From NCBI GenBank assembly GCA_963675935.2, contig CAXXPV010000006.1, positions 62,001 through 126,000 of the forward strand: a stretch of 64,000 nucleotides of DNA, in the 5' to 3' direction. The notes below the pieces were generated by a model. The model ran no database searches, had not been told where the DNA came from, and saw only the letters and a program-made list of their open reading frames with translations. The position numbers and the translations under genes are program-made. Below are positions 38,471 through 46,251 of the stretch, in pieces; the stretch's first letter is position 1, and every line of letters starts with the position of its first letter. This DNA is from G963675935 sp963675935. Its GTDB lineage: Bacteria > Planctomycetota > Planctomycetia > Pirellulales > Thermoguttaceae.

Positions 38471-38641
38471 TTATGAAAACGCTTGAAAACTTTGCAAAAG
38501 GAAAGTAGGGTGGGACAAGCGTAGCGCAGTCCCACCGTGTGTTTTGCCCGGTTTTTTGGTGGGACTGCGCTACGCTTGTCCCACCCTACGCAAACATTCC
38601 GCAATAGAAACTAAGAAAACGCCTGAAAGCTCTGCAAAAGC
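38471..38641. repeat. Palindrome gtagggtgggacaagc with flanking gene-end duplication
   Basis: The palindrome at 38505-38589 (arms gtagggtgggacaagcgtag and inverse) lies between fliQ and fliP. On its two sides are 30-bp direct repeats: 38471-38500 and about 38612-38641. The latter is the true fliP 3' end. Read on the minus strand both encode LLQSFQAFS-stop, differing at third codon positions only. Confidence 0.85.
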
Positions 38642-39537
38642 ATTCCGACGACCAGACGCCAGCCGTCGACCAGCACGAACAACAAAAGCTTGAACGGCAG
38701 CGAGACCATCGCGGGCGGCACCATGAGCATGCCCATCGAAGTCATCACGCTCGCCACGACCAAGTCGAGAATCAAAAACGGCAGATAAATCTGAAATCCG
38801 ATGAGGAACGAGGTTTTCAGTTCGCTCAGCATGAACGCCGGCAACAGGGCCTGCAACGGCACGTCGTCGTAGCTGGTCGGCGCGGCCTGCTTCGGCACAT
38901 AGCTCATGAAGAGCCAAACGTCCTCGGTGTTTTTCGTGCGTTCGATCTGCATGCTCATGAAGCGGCGGATCGGCGCCACGCCGGTCTTCCACGCTTGCTG
39001 ACCGTCGATCTGGTGATTTGTGTAGGGCACGACGGCGTCGTCGTACACCTGCCGCCAGACGGGCGACATCACCAACAATGTTAGAAACAGCGCGAGCGTG
39101 GTAATGACTTGCGTCGGCGGAAGATTTTGCGTGCCCAGCGCTTGACGCAAGAAACTTAGCACGACCACGATGCGGACGTAGCAGGTGGTCATCAGCAGCG
39201 CGGCCGGGGCCAAACTGACCACGGCCAGCAGGAGCATCATTTGCAGACTGGAACTGATTCCATCGGGACTGGTCCAGCCCTTCGGCCCGGCCAGCAAGCC
39301 CTCGGGCAGGCCGGCGGAAGCGGGTTTTGCGGCATTTTCAGCGGCGGGCGAACGCGGCGTTTCACGCGGCGAATCTTCGGCCAGGGCGGCATTGCCGCAA
39401 AATCCGAGAATGACCAACAGAAGCAGTTTAGCCGGCGAGCTTGCTCGCCGCATTTGGCCGAGGCATCCCACGCGGCGAGCAAGCTCGCCGGCTAAACATT
39501 TTGGTGTCGCATTGCCATTCCGCGTATTAACGTCCAT
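38611..39537 (-). CDS. fliP: FliP flagellar export gate protein with a palindrome inside its signal peptide
   Basis: 308 residues. Core FliP motifs are present: LMTTCYVRIVVVLSFLRQAL, ALGTQNLPPTQVITTLALFL, VWLFMSYVPKQ, ALLPAFMLSELKTSFLIGF and MGMLMVPPAMVSLPFKLLLF. The N-terminus is unusual. Residues 14-37 (CLAGELARRVGCLGQMRRAS and four more) are encoded by a 72-bp gtttagccggcga palindrome inserted in frame, immediately before the hydrophobic core LLLLVILGFCGNAALAED of the cleaved signal peptide. The insert lengthens the basic n-region. The start overlaps the end of fliO by 11 bp. Confidence 0.94.
   Translation of the reverse strand: MDVNTRNGNATPKCLAGELARRVGCLGQMRRASSPAKLLLLVILGFCGNAALAEDSPRETPRSPAAENAAKPASAGLPEGLLAGPKGWTSPDGISSSLQMMLLLAVVSLAPAALLMTTCYVRIVVVLSFLRQALGTQNLPPTQVITTLALFLTLLVMSPVWRQVYDDAVVPYTNHQIDGQQAWKTGVAPIRRFMSMQIERTKNTEDVWLFMSYVPKQAAPTSYDDVPLQALLPAFMLSELKTSFLIGFQIYLPFLILDLVVASVMTSMGMLMVPPAMVSLPFKLLLFVLVDGWRLVVGMLLQSFQAFS
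39426..39497. repeat. Palindromic element inserted in frame in fliP
   Basis: Arms gtttagccggcgagcttgct and inverse ending agctcgccggctaaac. 72 bp, exactly 24 codons, no stop in the fliP frame. It is a sixth-family copy otherwise found only between genes. Confidence 0.92.
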
Positions 39538-40081
39538 CGTTCTTCCCCTTCTGCCAAAACGTGCGGTGAAGGGGCGTGGGCCGCGATTGACGACACAAAA
39601 CGGTCAACCGTTCGACCTCGGCCGGGTCGGTGATTTCGGCAAGCGTCGCAGCGCCCGTGGCGCTCGCGGAAATCAGCAACAATTTGCCGCCGCAACGAAT
39701 CAAATTCGCCTGCTGCCGATTGGCCAGCGGGGCGCGGCCGAGCATCTCGAACGCCTCGGCCGGGAGAATCGCGGCGCCGGCCGGCGACATGCGCCGCATC
39801 GCCCAAGCCAACGCAAAGAACAGCCCGAGTACAAAAATCAAGCTGCCGATCAATGGGATAAGCGACGGCGCATCGGCCGGTTTCTTTTCCGAATCTCCGC
39901 CGGTTCCCAGAGTGTGCGGCTTCAACGGCGTGGAAGCCGCCGTCGATTCGGCCGCCGGCGCGGTCTGCGCCGAGAGAACCGTGGGATGATTCGACATAAG
40001 AAGCAACGCAGCGACGATCGTGAGTATTCGACCGGTCGTTTGCGAAACCGCAAGCGGTTTTGCTGCTATTTCTTGTTTCAT
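39527..40081 (-). CDS. fliO: FliO-like flagellar export assembly protein
   Basis: 184 residues. An N-terminal hydrophobic segment (ILTIVAALLLMSNHPTVLSA) may be a signal peptide. It is followed by a Pro/Ala-rich periplasmic stretch, the membrane segment SLIPLIGSLIFVLGLFFALA, and a cytoplasmic FliO domain (EAFEMLGRAPLANRQQANLI, GGKLLLISASATGAATLAEI). FliO helps assemble the FliP ring. It overlaps fliN by four bases (ATGA) and fliP by 11, indicating translational coupling. Confidence 0.87.
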   Translation of the reverse strand: MKQEIAAKPLAVSQTTGRILTIVAALLLMSNHPTVLSAQTAPAAESTAASTPLKPHTLGTGGDSEKKPADAPSLIPLIGSLIFVLGLFFALAWAMRRMSPAGAAILPAEAFEMLGRAPLANRQQANLIRCGGKLLLISASATGAATLAEITDPAEVERLTVLCRQSRPTPLHRTFWQKGKNDGR

Positions 40082-40455
40082 GGCGTTGTTTCCTGTCGCC
40101 CGAAGAGTTCGACAACGCGAACCCCGATCTTTCCGTCGATTACCACCGGTTCGCCGCGTCCGATCGTTCGGCCGGCAGCGACCAGTTCGGCCGGTTCATC
40201 GAGCGGAGAGTCGAGCGAAACCACCGATCCAAGGCCCAAGCCGTTCGCCTCGTCGGCGCTGAGATGCGTCCGTCCGAACTCGATCCGCAACTCCAGCGTT
40301 TCAGCGTCGTCGGCGCCGAAGGCCGGGTCGGCGTAAAACTCATCGAGCCGATATTTCCGCAATGAGCGCAACTGCGAGTCGCCGGTTTGCGACAACATGG
40401 CGCGAACCGCCTCCTCGGCTTCCGTCAGCGGGTCTGTCAATCGGCCATCGAACAT
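40078..40455 (-). CDS. fliN: FliN/FliM-family flagellar switch protein
   Basis: 125 residues. The C-terminal SpoA (surface presentation of antigens) domain has LELRIEFGRTHLSADEANGL, GSVVSLDSPLDEPAELVAAG and RGEPVVIDGKIGVRVVELF, the standard FliN end. The N-terminal 45 residues are not conserved. As C-ring component it contacts FliG/FliM and export ATPase regulators. It lies between fliJ and fliO. Confidence 0.92.
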   Translation of the reverse strand: MFDGRLTDPLTEAEEAVRAMLSQTGDSQLRSLRKYRLDEFYADPAFGADDAETLELRIEFGRTHLSADEANGLGLGSVVSLDSPLDEPAELVAAGRTIGRGEPVVIDGKIGVRVVELFGRQETTP

Positions 40456-40472
40456 GTATTTGTCCTATTGTT

Positions 40473-40916
40473 TTATGACGCAACCGCCCGCAGCGCCGCC
40501 TCGTCGAGCAGCTTCGATTCTCGCCGCCCCTCTTCGATGCGATGGCGTTGAAGCCGGCGCTCCCGCAGTTTATCCAACACCCGCACGTCGCGATCGGCCG
40601 CCAACACTGCTTGACGGCGGCGTTCGATTTCGACGGCCAACGTCTCGCGTCGGCGTCGCAAATTTTCCTCGTCAAGCCGCAGCGATGCAACATAGCGATG
40701 CGCCTCGGCGAGCCGCTCGACATCGAGCGAACCCGGCTCGGCGACTTTTCTACATTCTTCCTGCAAACCGAGCCGTATTTCTCCCAGCCGGGTCAATTGT
40801 TCCTGCAATTCCTCGTCGGCGCGTTGGGCCTCGGCCAGCGACACGCGGCACTCGTCGCGCGCGGTCTCGCGCACCCGGAGCAACGTCGCCAGTTGAAAGT
40901 GGAACTCGCCCATCAC
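40473..40916 (-). CDS. fliJ: FliJ-like flagellar export chaperone
   Basis: 147 residues, GTG at 40916 or ATG at 40913 (MGEFHFQLATLLRVRETARD). It is a continuous antiparallel coiled coil (ECRVSLAEAQRADEELQEQL, RRRQAVLAADRDVRVLDKLR), as expected for the FliJ stalk of the FliI ATPase. A fragment of the fliI 3' end (reading MERMGNE-stop) overlaps its start, which suggests an original fliI-fliJ overlap before a palindrome was inserted between them. Confidence 0.85.
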   Translation of the reverse strand: MMGEFHFQLATLLRVRETARDECRVSLAEAQRADEELQEQLTRLGEIRLGLQEECRKVAEPGSLDVERLAEAHRYVASLRLDEENLRRRRETLAVEIERRRQAVLAADRDVRVLDKLRERRLQRHRIEEGRRESKLLDEAALRAVAS

Positions 40917-40953
40917 TCATTTCCCATACGTTCCATGCGCGGTTGATTCAATA

Positions 40954-41034
40954 GTAGGGTGGGACAAGCGAATCGCAGTCCCTCCATGCTTTCACAACTC
41001 TGGTGGGACCGCGCTAAAGCTTGTCCCACCCTAC
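40954..41034. repeat. Palindrome gtagggtgggacaagc between fliJ and fliI
   Basis: Arms gtagggtgggacaagcg and the inverse gcttgtcccaccctac. The 19-bp direct repeat ctcatttcccatacgttcc flanks it (40917-40935 and 41038-41056); the right copy is the coding 3' end of fliI. The fliI frame now runs into the palindrome and ends there. Confidence 0.88.
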
Positions 41035-42357
41035 GTTCTCATTTCCCATACGTTCCGTATACTGTTGATAGAGCCGGAGCAAGCCATCGCGGGCATCGGC
41101 CAGCGTCGAGGGCTGCTCGACCGCTTGACGCAAATAGCCGTCGATCTCTTCTCGCATGTCGATGGCCGCATCGACCGTCCGATTGGCGCCGCGGCGATAA
41201 GCCCCGATCGAAATCAAGTCCTCGTGGTCGTGGTAGGCCGCCATCAGGTCGCGCAAGGCGTAGGTCGCCCTCGCGTGCTCGGCGTCGGTCACCTCGGGCA
41301 TCAATCGGCTGATGCTTTGTAAAACGTCGATTGCCGGGTAGTGGCCTCGCGAACTCAACTGTCGTGAAAGCCACGTGTGGCCGTCCAACAGGCCGCGGAC
41401 CGCGTCGCTGATCGGTTCGTTCGGGTCGTCGGCCTCGACCAGCACGGTGTAAAACGCGGTTATGCTGCCCGTCGGAGTTCGGCCGGCGCGTTCGACCAGT
41501 TTCGGCAGCAGGGCGAAGACCGAGGGCGTGAACCCGCGCGTGGCGGGCGGCTCGCCGGCGGCCAGTCCGATCTCGCGCTGTGCCAGGGCGAATCGCGTGA
41601 GCGAATCCATCAACAGCAGCACGTCCTTGCCTTGATCGCGAAAGTATTCGGCGATGGCCGTGGCCGTCGAGGCCGCTTGGGTGCGGACCAGGGCTGGCTC
41701 GTTGCTCGCGGCGACCACGACGACGCTTTTGGCCAAGCCCTCGGGTCCAAGGTCGCGCTCGATGAACTCGTTCACCTCGCGGCCACGCTCGCCGATCAGG
41801 GCGATGACGATAACGTCGGCGGCAGTGTAGCGGGCCATCATGCCCAGCAGGACGCTTTTGCCGACGCCGGAGCCGGCGAAAATGCCCATCCGCTGGCCCT
41901 TGCCGCAGGTCAACAGACCGTCGATCGCGCGAACGCCGGTGGCTAGCGGCTGGTCGATCCTCGGCCGCAAGCAGGCGTCGGGCGGGCGACGGTCGCGCGA
42001 AGTTCGTTGGCTAAGCGCCGGCTGCGGGCGGCCGTCGATCGCGCGGCCTTCGGCGTCAATCACCCGGCCGAGTAATTCCGATCCGACGCGGAGCCAATGC
42101 GTGGTGCGGAGCAAGCGAACGCGGCTTCCGCGTTGCACGCCGCTCAATTCGCTTAAAGGGCACAACACGGTTAGGTCGTCGCGAAACCCAACGACCTCGG
42201 CCAGCAGCGTAGAGCCCGATTGACGCTGGATTTCGGCCACGGCGCCGACCGGGGCGGGAAAGCCCGCGGCCGAAACGGTCATGCCGACCGTTTGCGCGAC
42301 GGTGCCCGTCAGGGCCGTCGGCATGATTCGGTCGAGTTGTTCGGCAAGGTCGAGCAT
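41014..42357 (-). CDS. fliI: FliI flagellar export ATPase
   Basis: 447 residues from ATG 42357 (MLDLAEQLDRIMPTALTGTV). Walker A is GIFAGSGVGKSVLLGMMARY, Walker B is DVLLLMDSLTRFALAQRE, and PPATRGFTPSVFALLPKLVE is characteristic of type III export ATPases. It powers export-substrate unfolding with FliH and FliJ. The last residues (NVGWDKL) are encoded by the adjacent palindrome; the ancestral end was probably ERMGNE-stop, as kept in a stranded copy next to fliJ. The open frame upstream of 42357 is repeat-derived. Confidence 0.95.
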   Translation of the reverse strand: MLDLAEQLDRIMPTALTGTVAQTVGMTVSAAGFPAPVGAVAEIQRQSGSTLLAEVVGFRDDLTVLCPLSELSGVQRGSRVRLLRTTHWLRVGSELLGRVIDAEGRAIDGRPQPALSQRTSRDRRPPDACLRPRIDQPLATGVRAIDGLLTCGKGQRMGIFAGSGVGKSVLLGMMARYTAADVIVIALIGERGREVNEFIERDLGPEGLAKSVVVVAASNEPALVRTQAASTATAIAEYFRDQGKDVLLLMDSLTRFALAQREIGLAAGEPPATRGFTPSVFALLPKLVERAGRTPTGSITAFYTVLVEADDPNEPISDAVRGLLDGHTWLSRQLSSRGHYPAIDVLQSISRLMPEVTDAEHARATYALRDLMAAYHDHEDLISIGAYRRGANRTVDAAIDMREEIDGYLRQAVEQPSTLADARDGLLRLYQQYTERMGNENVGWDKL

Positions 42358-42371
42358 GATAGTTAGGATAT

Positions 42372-42447
42372 CGTGGGGCAGGTTGCCAACCTGCCAGAAT
42401 CCAGAAAGAAATTGGCGTTTCAGGGCAGGTTGGCAACCTGCCCCACG
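42372..42447. repeat. Palindrome ggcaggttgccaacctgcc between fliI and fliH
   Basis: Arms cgtggggcaggttgccaacc and inverse ending gcaacctgccccacg, about 76 bp. It sits just upstream of the fliI start. Confidence 0.85.
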
Positions 42448-42469
42448 AAAATTATTTCCGACCATTTTC

Positions 42470-43114
42470 TTACGCGATCAATTCCTCTTCAATCCTCTTC
42501 AATTGCGACTCGATTTGCTGGTCGATCACGCCGAACCGTGTTTCAACGCGACAACCGCCGCGGCTCACTCCGGGGTCGGGCGTCACCTCGGCGTCGCCCA
42601 ACGATGACATTGCATCGACCAACGTCCGCACCTGAAGGCCGAGCGATTTGTAATCTTCGGGATTGAGCGACAACCGCACGTTGGGGCTTCCGGCGGCCAA
42701 CTCCAGCGCCTCGCGGACCAGATCGAGGGTGATGTCGGGCCGCTCGCGCAACTCGCGGCGAATGATCTTGGCGGCAATGGCCGAGGCCAGCCGCACCGCG
42801 TCGGCCTCCCAGTGCATGACCCACGCCTGCTTGGCCTTCTGCAATTCGGCGGCGACCTCGCGGAGCGCGGCGACGGCCGGCGACAGATTCGCGGCGATCA
42901 GGCCCTCGACCTCTTCCATCGCGGCCTTGCAGCCCGCGCGAGCAGCCTCCAGCCGGATGTTGTCGGCCTCCGCCCGAGCCTGGGCCGTGATGTCGGCGGC
43001 CTCCGCGCGGACGCGGGCCAAATACTCGTCGGCCCCCGCGGCGATGTCGTCAAACGTCATCGGCGCGACGTGCGAGCGAGGTTGCACATCGGCGGATCGA
43101 AGGATGGTGGCCAT
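42470..43114 (-). CDS. fliH: FliH-like flagellar ATPase regulator
   Basis: 214 residues. A helical, alanine-rich N-terminal half (AGADEYLARVRAEAADITAQ, QARAEADNIRLEAARAG) is followed by a conserved FliH C-terminal domain (AIAAKIIRRELRERPDITLD, VRLSLNPEDYKSLG, CRVETRFGVIDQQIESQLKR). FliH dimers bind FliI and dock it on the C-ring. Position between fliG and fliI supports the call. Confidence 0.9.
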   Translation of the reverse strand: MATILRSADVQPRSHVAPMTFDDIAAGADEYLARVRAEAADITAQARAEADNIRLEAARAGCKAAMEEVEGLIAANLSPAVAALREVAAELQKAKQAWVMHWEADAVRLASAIAAKIIRRELRERPDITLDLVREALELAAGSPNVRLSLNPEDYKSLGLQVRTLVDAMSSLGDAEVTPDPGVSRGGCRVETRFGVIDQQIESQLKRIEEELIA

Positions 43115-43154
43115 GTGCTTGGTATTAAGGCGTCAAATTGAGTTGCCCAAATGT

Positions 43155-43215
43155 CGTAGGACGGATTTCCGAATCCGTCTCGAAAACCAAGACGGATTCG
43201 GAAATCCGTCCTACG
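43155..43215. repeat. Palindrome cgtaggacggatttcc between fliH and fliG
   Basis: Arms cgtaggacggatttccgaat and the inverse ending ggaaatccgtcctacg. It is in the same family as 37206-37263. The remaining 70 bases of this gap carry no gene. Confidence 0.88.
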
Positions 43216-43246
43216 TTTCATTGCGAAAATTGCTCTACTGCGAGTC

Positions 43247-44305
43247 CTAAGCGGCGAACGCGGGATTCTCGCGCGACATACGCTGCGCCAGAGCGGCGAT
43301 TTGCCGCCGCGCTTCCTCGATGTCGCTTAACCGGATCGGCTCGGGATGTTTCAGGCGGCCGCGCCATTGTTTGGCTTCTTTCGGAGGCATCTGACGCAAA
43401 ATCCGCTCGACGAGTTGCTCGGGCGCGCCCAAAAGCGCCGCCAACGCCACTTCCGGCGTCACGGCCCGATAAACCGCAAGCAATGCCGCGTCGTTGAATC
43501 GGGCAACGTCGTCGAAGGCAATCGGGCGATCGCCGAACCGCTCGGCCAGCGACCGATCGTGCGAGGCGAGATTGTCGAGAATCCGACCGCGAATCTTTCC
43601 ATTGCACGAGGCGAGGATTTTGGCGACGGTTTCCGGCCCGGCCTCGCGGCGGCGTTCGACGGCGAATTGCTTCGACCATCGCGCCTCCAAGGCGCGCTCG
43701 ACCTCGCGAAGCGTTTCCGCGTCGGTGTTTTCCAGATCGGCAAGCCGGCGGACGACCTCGACCTGACCATCTGGCGGCAGGCAGGCCAAGACTTCGCCCG
43801 CTCGCTCCGGCGGCAAATGCGACAATACAAGAGCCACAGTGGGCGGGCGCTCGTCGGCCAAGAGCCGGGCCAGCTTATCGTCCTCGGCCTCGCGCAAAAA
43901 CTCGAACGGCGGCGCGACTTCCTCCTGAGCATTGTAGGAGGCGACTCCCGTCGCCGATTTGGCCGATTTGTTGGGATTTTCCAGGAGTTCGCCACCCCAT
44001 CGGCGATAGGAGTCGCCTCCTACAACAGCGGTCAAGCGATTGCCGGCGGGCATTTTGTCCAATTCGATGCCCGAGGGCGAACGGCCGGGCACCATCGGGC
44101 CGATGCGTCGGAACTCATCGAGAATTCGTTGCCGTTCGGCCGGCTCGATGTCGTCGAGATAGGCGACGGCTTGACGGACGAGCGCCGCCCGCTCGGGCCC
44201 CAATTGACCCAGCAGCGCGTCGGCCGCGGCCGGATCGAGGCTGGCCACGAGAATGGCCGCCTTGCGAATGCCCGCGTCTTGGAGACTAATCGTGGCAACG
44301 TCCAT
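43247..44305 (-). CDS. fliG: FliG flagellar motor switch protein carrying an in-frame palindrome
   Basis: 352 residues. The N-terminal domain is IRKAAILVASLDPAAADALL. Middle-domain motifs are RPPTVALVLSHLPPERAGEV and RLADLENTDAETLREVERAL. The C-terminal torque domain includes FDDVARFNDAALLAVYRAVT, LLGAPEQLVERILRQMPPKE and LSDIEEARRQIAALAQRM. Residues about 94-125 (containing DSYRRWGGELLENPNKSAKS) have no counterpart in usual FliG and are encoded by a gtaggaggcgact palindrome at 43932-44025. The insert lies in the linker between the N and middle domains, so tolerance is plausible. FliG joins the FliF ring to the C-ring and stator. Confidence 0.94.
   Translation of the reverse strand: MDVATISLQDAGIRKAAILVASLDPAAADALLGQLGPERAALVRQAVAYLDDIEPAERQRILDEFRRIGPMVPGRSPSGIELDKMPAGNRLTAVVGGDSYRRWGGELLENPNKSAKSATGVASYNAQEEVAPPFEFLREAEDDKLARLLADERPPTVALVLSHLPPERAGEVLACLPPDGQVEVVRRLADLENTDAETLREVERALEARWSKQFAVERRREAGPETVAKILASCNGKIRGRILDNLASHDRSLAERFGDRPIAFDDVARFNDAALLAVYRAVTPEVALAALLGAPEQLVERILRQMPPKEAKQWRGRLKHPEPIRLSDIEEARRQIAALAQRMSRENPAFAA
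43932..44025. repeat. Palindromic element inserted in frame in fliG
   Basis: Arms ttgtaggaggcgactcccgt and inverse ending gagtcgcctcctacaa around a cgccgat..atcggcga inner stem. The core from gtagg to cctac is 90 bp (30 codons). It is the same family as 20261-20341. Confidence 0.92.
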
Positions 44306-44308
44306 CGG

Positions 44309-45761
44309 TCAATTCACCTGTCCAATCCAATTGCGGAGGATGCTCGCGGCCGTTTCGGGATCGTCTTCGACCAACGCGGAAAGTTCCCGGCGAATCGAGC
44401 GGTCGTCGGCCTCGGCGCGGCGACGCCAGTGCGGCGCGGCCAACGGGGCCGGCTCGGCCGGCTCGCGAATTGTCTTTATGGCCGTGGCTTTGCCGTCGTC
44501 TTTCGATTCGGCGTCCGACGAATCGCGGTCGGACGCCGCTGTTTTGGCGCGAACGCTCGACCGCAACACGATGAGGACGATCAAGGCCAGAGCGACGCCG
44601 CCGAGGGTTTTCCACGACGCGATGATCCAATGCAGCGCGGTCTTGGCCAGATCGGTTGAGGGCGCCGCGGTCGTCGAAATATCTTGGAACGTCGTCACCG
44701 TGACCGCGTCGGGGGCGTTTGCGGAAAGTCTCATCGGCGGCAGCAGCGCGGCCACCGACCGCTGGATGTTCACAGTTTCCTCAATGCGGATTTGCTCGAG
44801 CGCGGCCGAGTCGGGCGTCCGTTCGGCGGAGCCCGGCGACGCGGGATTGCGGCTCTCCCAGACTTTTTGGAAATAGCTCGAAGGCACGCCGACCGACACG
44901 CGGGCGGAAACCGGGGGCAGGGCGGCGTTTGATTTTTCGATTTGCCCGCGATCCAATTCGACGTTCAACTCGACGGCGACGTTGGGGATGGCTTTGAGGG
45001 CGCCGAGGATTTTTCCCTTCAAGTCTTGCTCGCAGGCGCGTTTCATCGAGCGGTAGCGGTTTTCGGCGATCAGCGCGGCGGCGTTGCCGATCTCGCCTCG
45101 CCACGTGCGGCCGTTCCGATCGGAAACGGTGACGTTTTCAGGCTTCAGTTCGGAATACGCCCCGGCCACGTCGCCGCGGATGTCCAAAACCATCGCCTCG
45201 TCGAGTTGGACGTCGCCAGCCGGCTTCACATAAACGATGGCCGTCGCGACCTTTTCCTTGAATCCGCTTGGCTTGCTGACGTCGTAGATGACGGACGCTT
45301 GTTCGATGCCGGGCTTCCTCGAAATGGCCAGGGCCCACGTCGTTCTGCTTGGCGATCCGCATCCGATCCTCGTATTCCTTGTAGCTTTCCGTCCAACTAC
45401 CGGCGTTGCTGGCGGCGGCCATTTTATCGCCCATGTTCGCCGGCAGGACATTGGCGGCGGCCAGAAGCGGCCAAGTAGGTCGATTCCTGTCCTTGCGGCA
45501 CGAAAATCGTGCCCGTCGCGGACAACGCCGTCTTTCAGATTTGCCTTGCCCAGCGCGGCCTGCATCGAAAGCAATTGATTGGCGGTGACGCGGACGCCGC
45601 CGAGCAGATCGGCGTCGGGCCGTTTGGGCCGCCGGGCGGATGCCCAGGTAGCCCAAACCCGCCAGAACGAGCGCAGCCAACAGCACGACCGTCAGACGCG
45701 ACGATGGCGTCATCGCGCGAAAGCGATCGTGCAGTTGAGCGTAGGCCCGTTCGATGGACAT
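44309..45761 (-). pseudogene. fliF: FliF flagellar MS-ring gene with four apparent +1 frameshifts
   Basis: The start is ATG 45761 (MSIERAYAQLHDRFRAMTPS, membrane segment LTVVLLAALVLAGLGYLGI). Homologous reading then moves through other frames: PDADLLGGVRVTANQLLSMQ, then TIFVPQGQESTYLAA, then ANVLPANMGDKMAAASNAGS, then LAISRKPGIEQASVIYDVSK onward to the stop. Shift points are near 45611-45643, 45510-45517, 45454-45475 and 45327-45342; each equals one extra base. From 45330 to 44309 the frame is intact, with the FliF C-terminal membrane helix (TLGGVALALIVLIVLRS) and the FliG-binding tail. Either a true pseudogene or local sequence errors; the neighbouring flagellar genes argue for errors. Confidence 0.85.
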
Positions 45762-45764
45762 CCA

Positions 45765-46251
45765 TTATGCGGCGGCCTCCAAGGCGCCGAGACGAGGAAT
45801 TTGCAGGGGTGAACGCGGCGCCCCCTTCGGGACAATTGGCCACGGCGACCGTGCCGCCGTGCAATTCGGCGATGTGCCGAACCGCGGCCAGGTCCCAGCC
45901 CGCCGCGCCGCGCTCGGATGTCGCGGACGGATCGAAGGCGTGGCGCCGGGCCTCGTCGGACAGCGCCGGCCCGGTGTCGGCGACTTCGAGTTCGACGGCA
46001 TTCCGACCGGCGATGGAGGTTGCGGTCAGTAGGCCGCCCTTAGGCATCGCGGCGATAGCGCCGTAGAAAAGATGTTTGACCGCGCGGCGGAGCAAATCAC
46101 GATCGGCGAAGACCGTCAGATTCGAGGGAATGTCGATCGCCATGCTGATCGCTTGCTCACGGCAGCGGGAGGCCATGGATTGGCAGACCTCTTCGACGAG
46201 GTTGCGTAGGGTGAATTCACGCCAAGATCGATGGTTGAATTGTGGCAACAT
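45765..46251 (-). CDS. Histidine-kinase-type ATPase domain protein, one apparent frameshift near its end
   Basis: From ATG 46251 (MLPQFNHRSWREFTLRNLVE) the product is a bare HATPase_c domain of about 160 residues: N box RRAVKHLFYGAIAAMPKGG, G1 LEVADTGPALSDEAR, then GWDLAAVRHIAELHGGTVAV. There is no dimerisation or phosphoacceptor domain. One extra base in the run of four G at 45806-45809 sends the frame on past the natural end; correcting it gives LQIPRLGALEAAA and a TAA at 45765-45767, three bases before the fliF start. It is thus the first visible gene of the flagellar operon. A role in chemotaxis-like or flagellar gene signalling is a guess. Confidence 0.7.
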
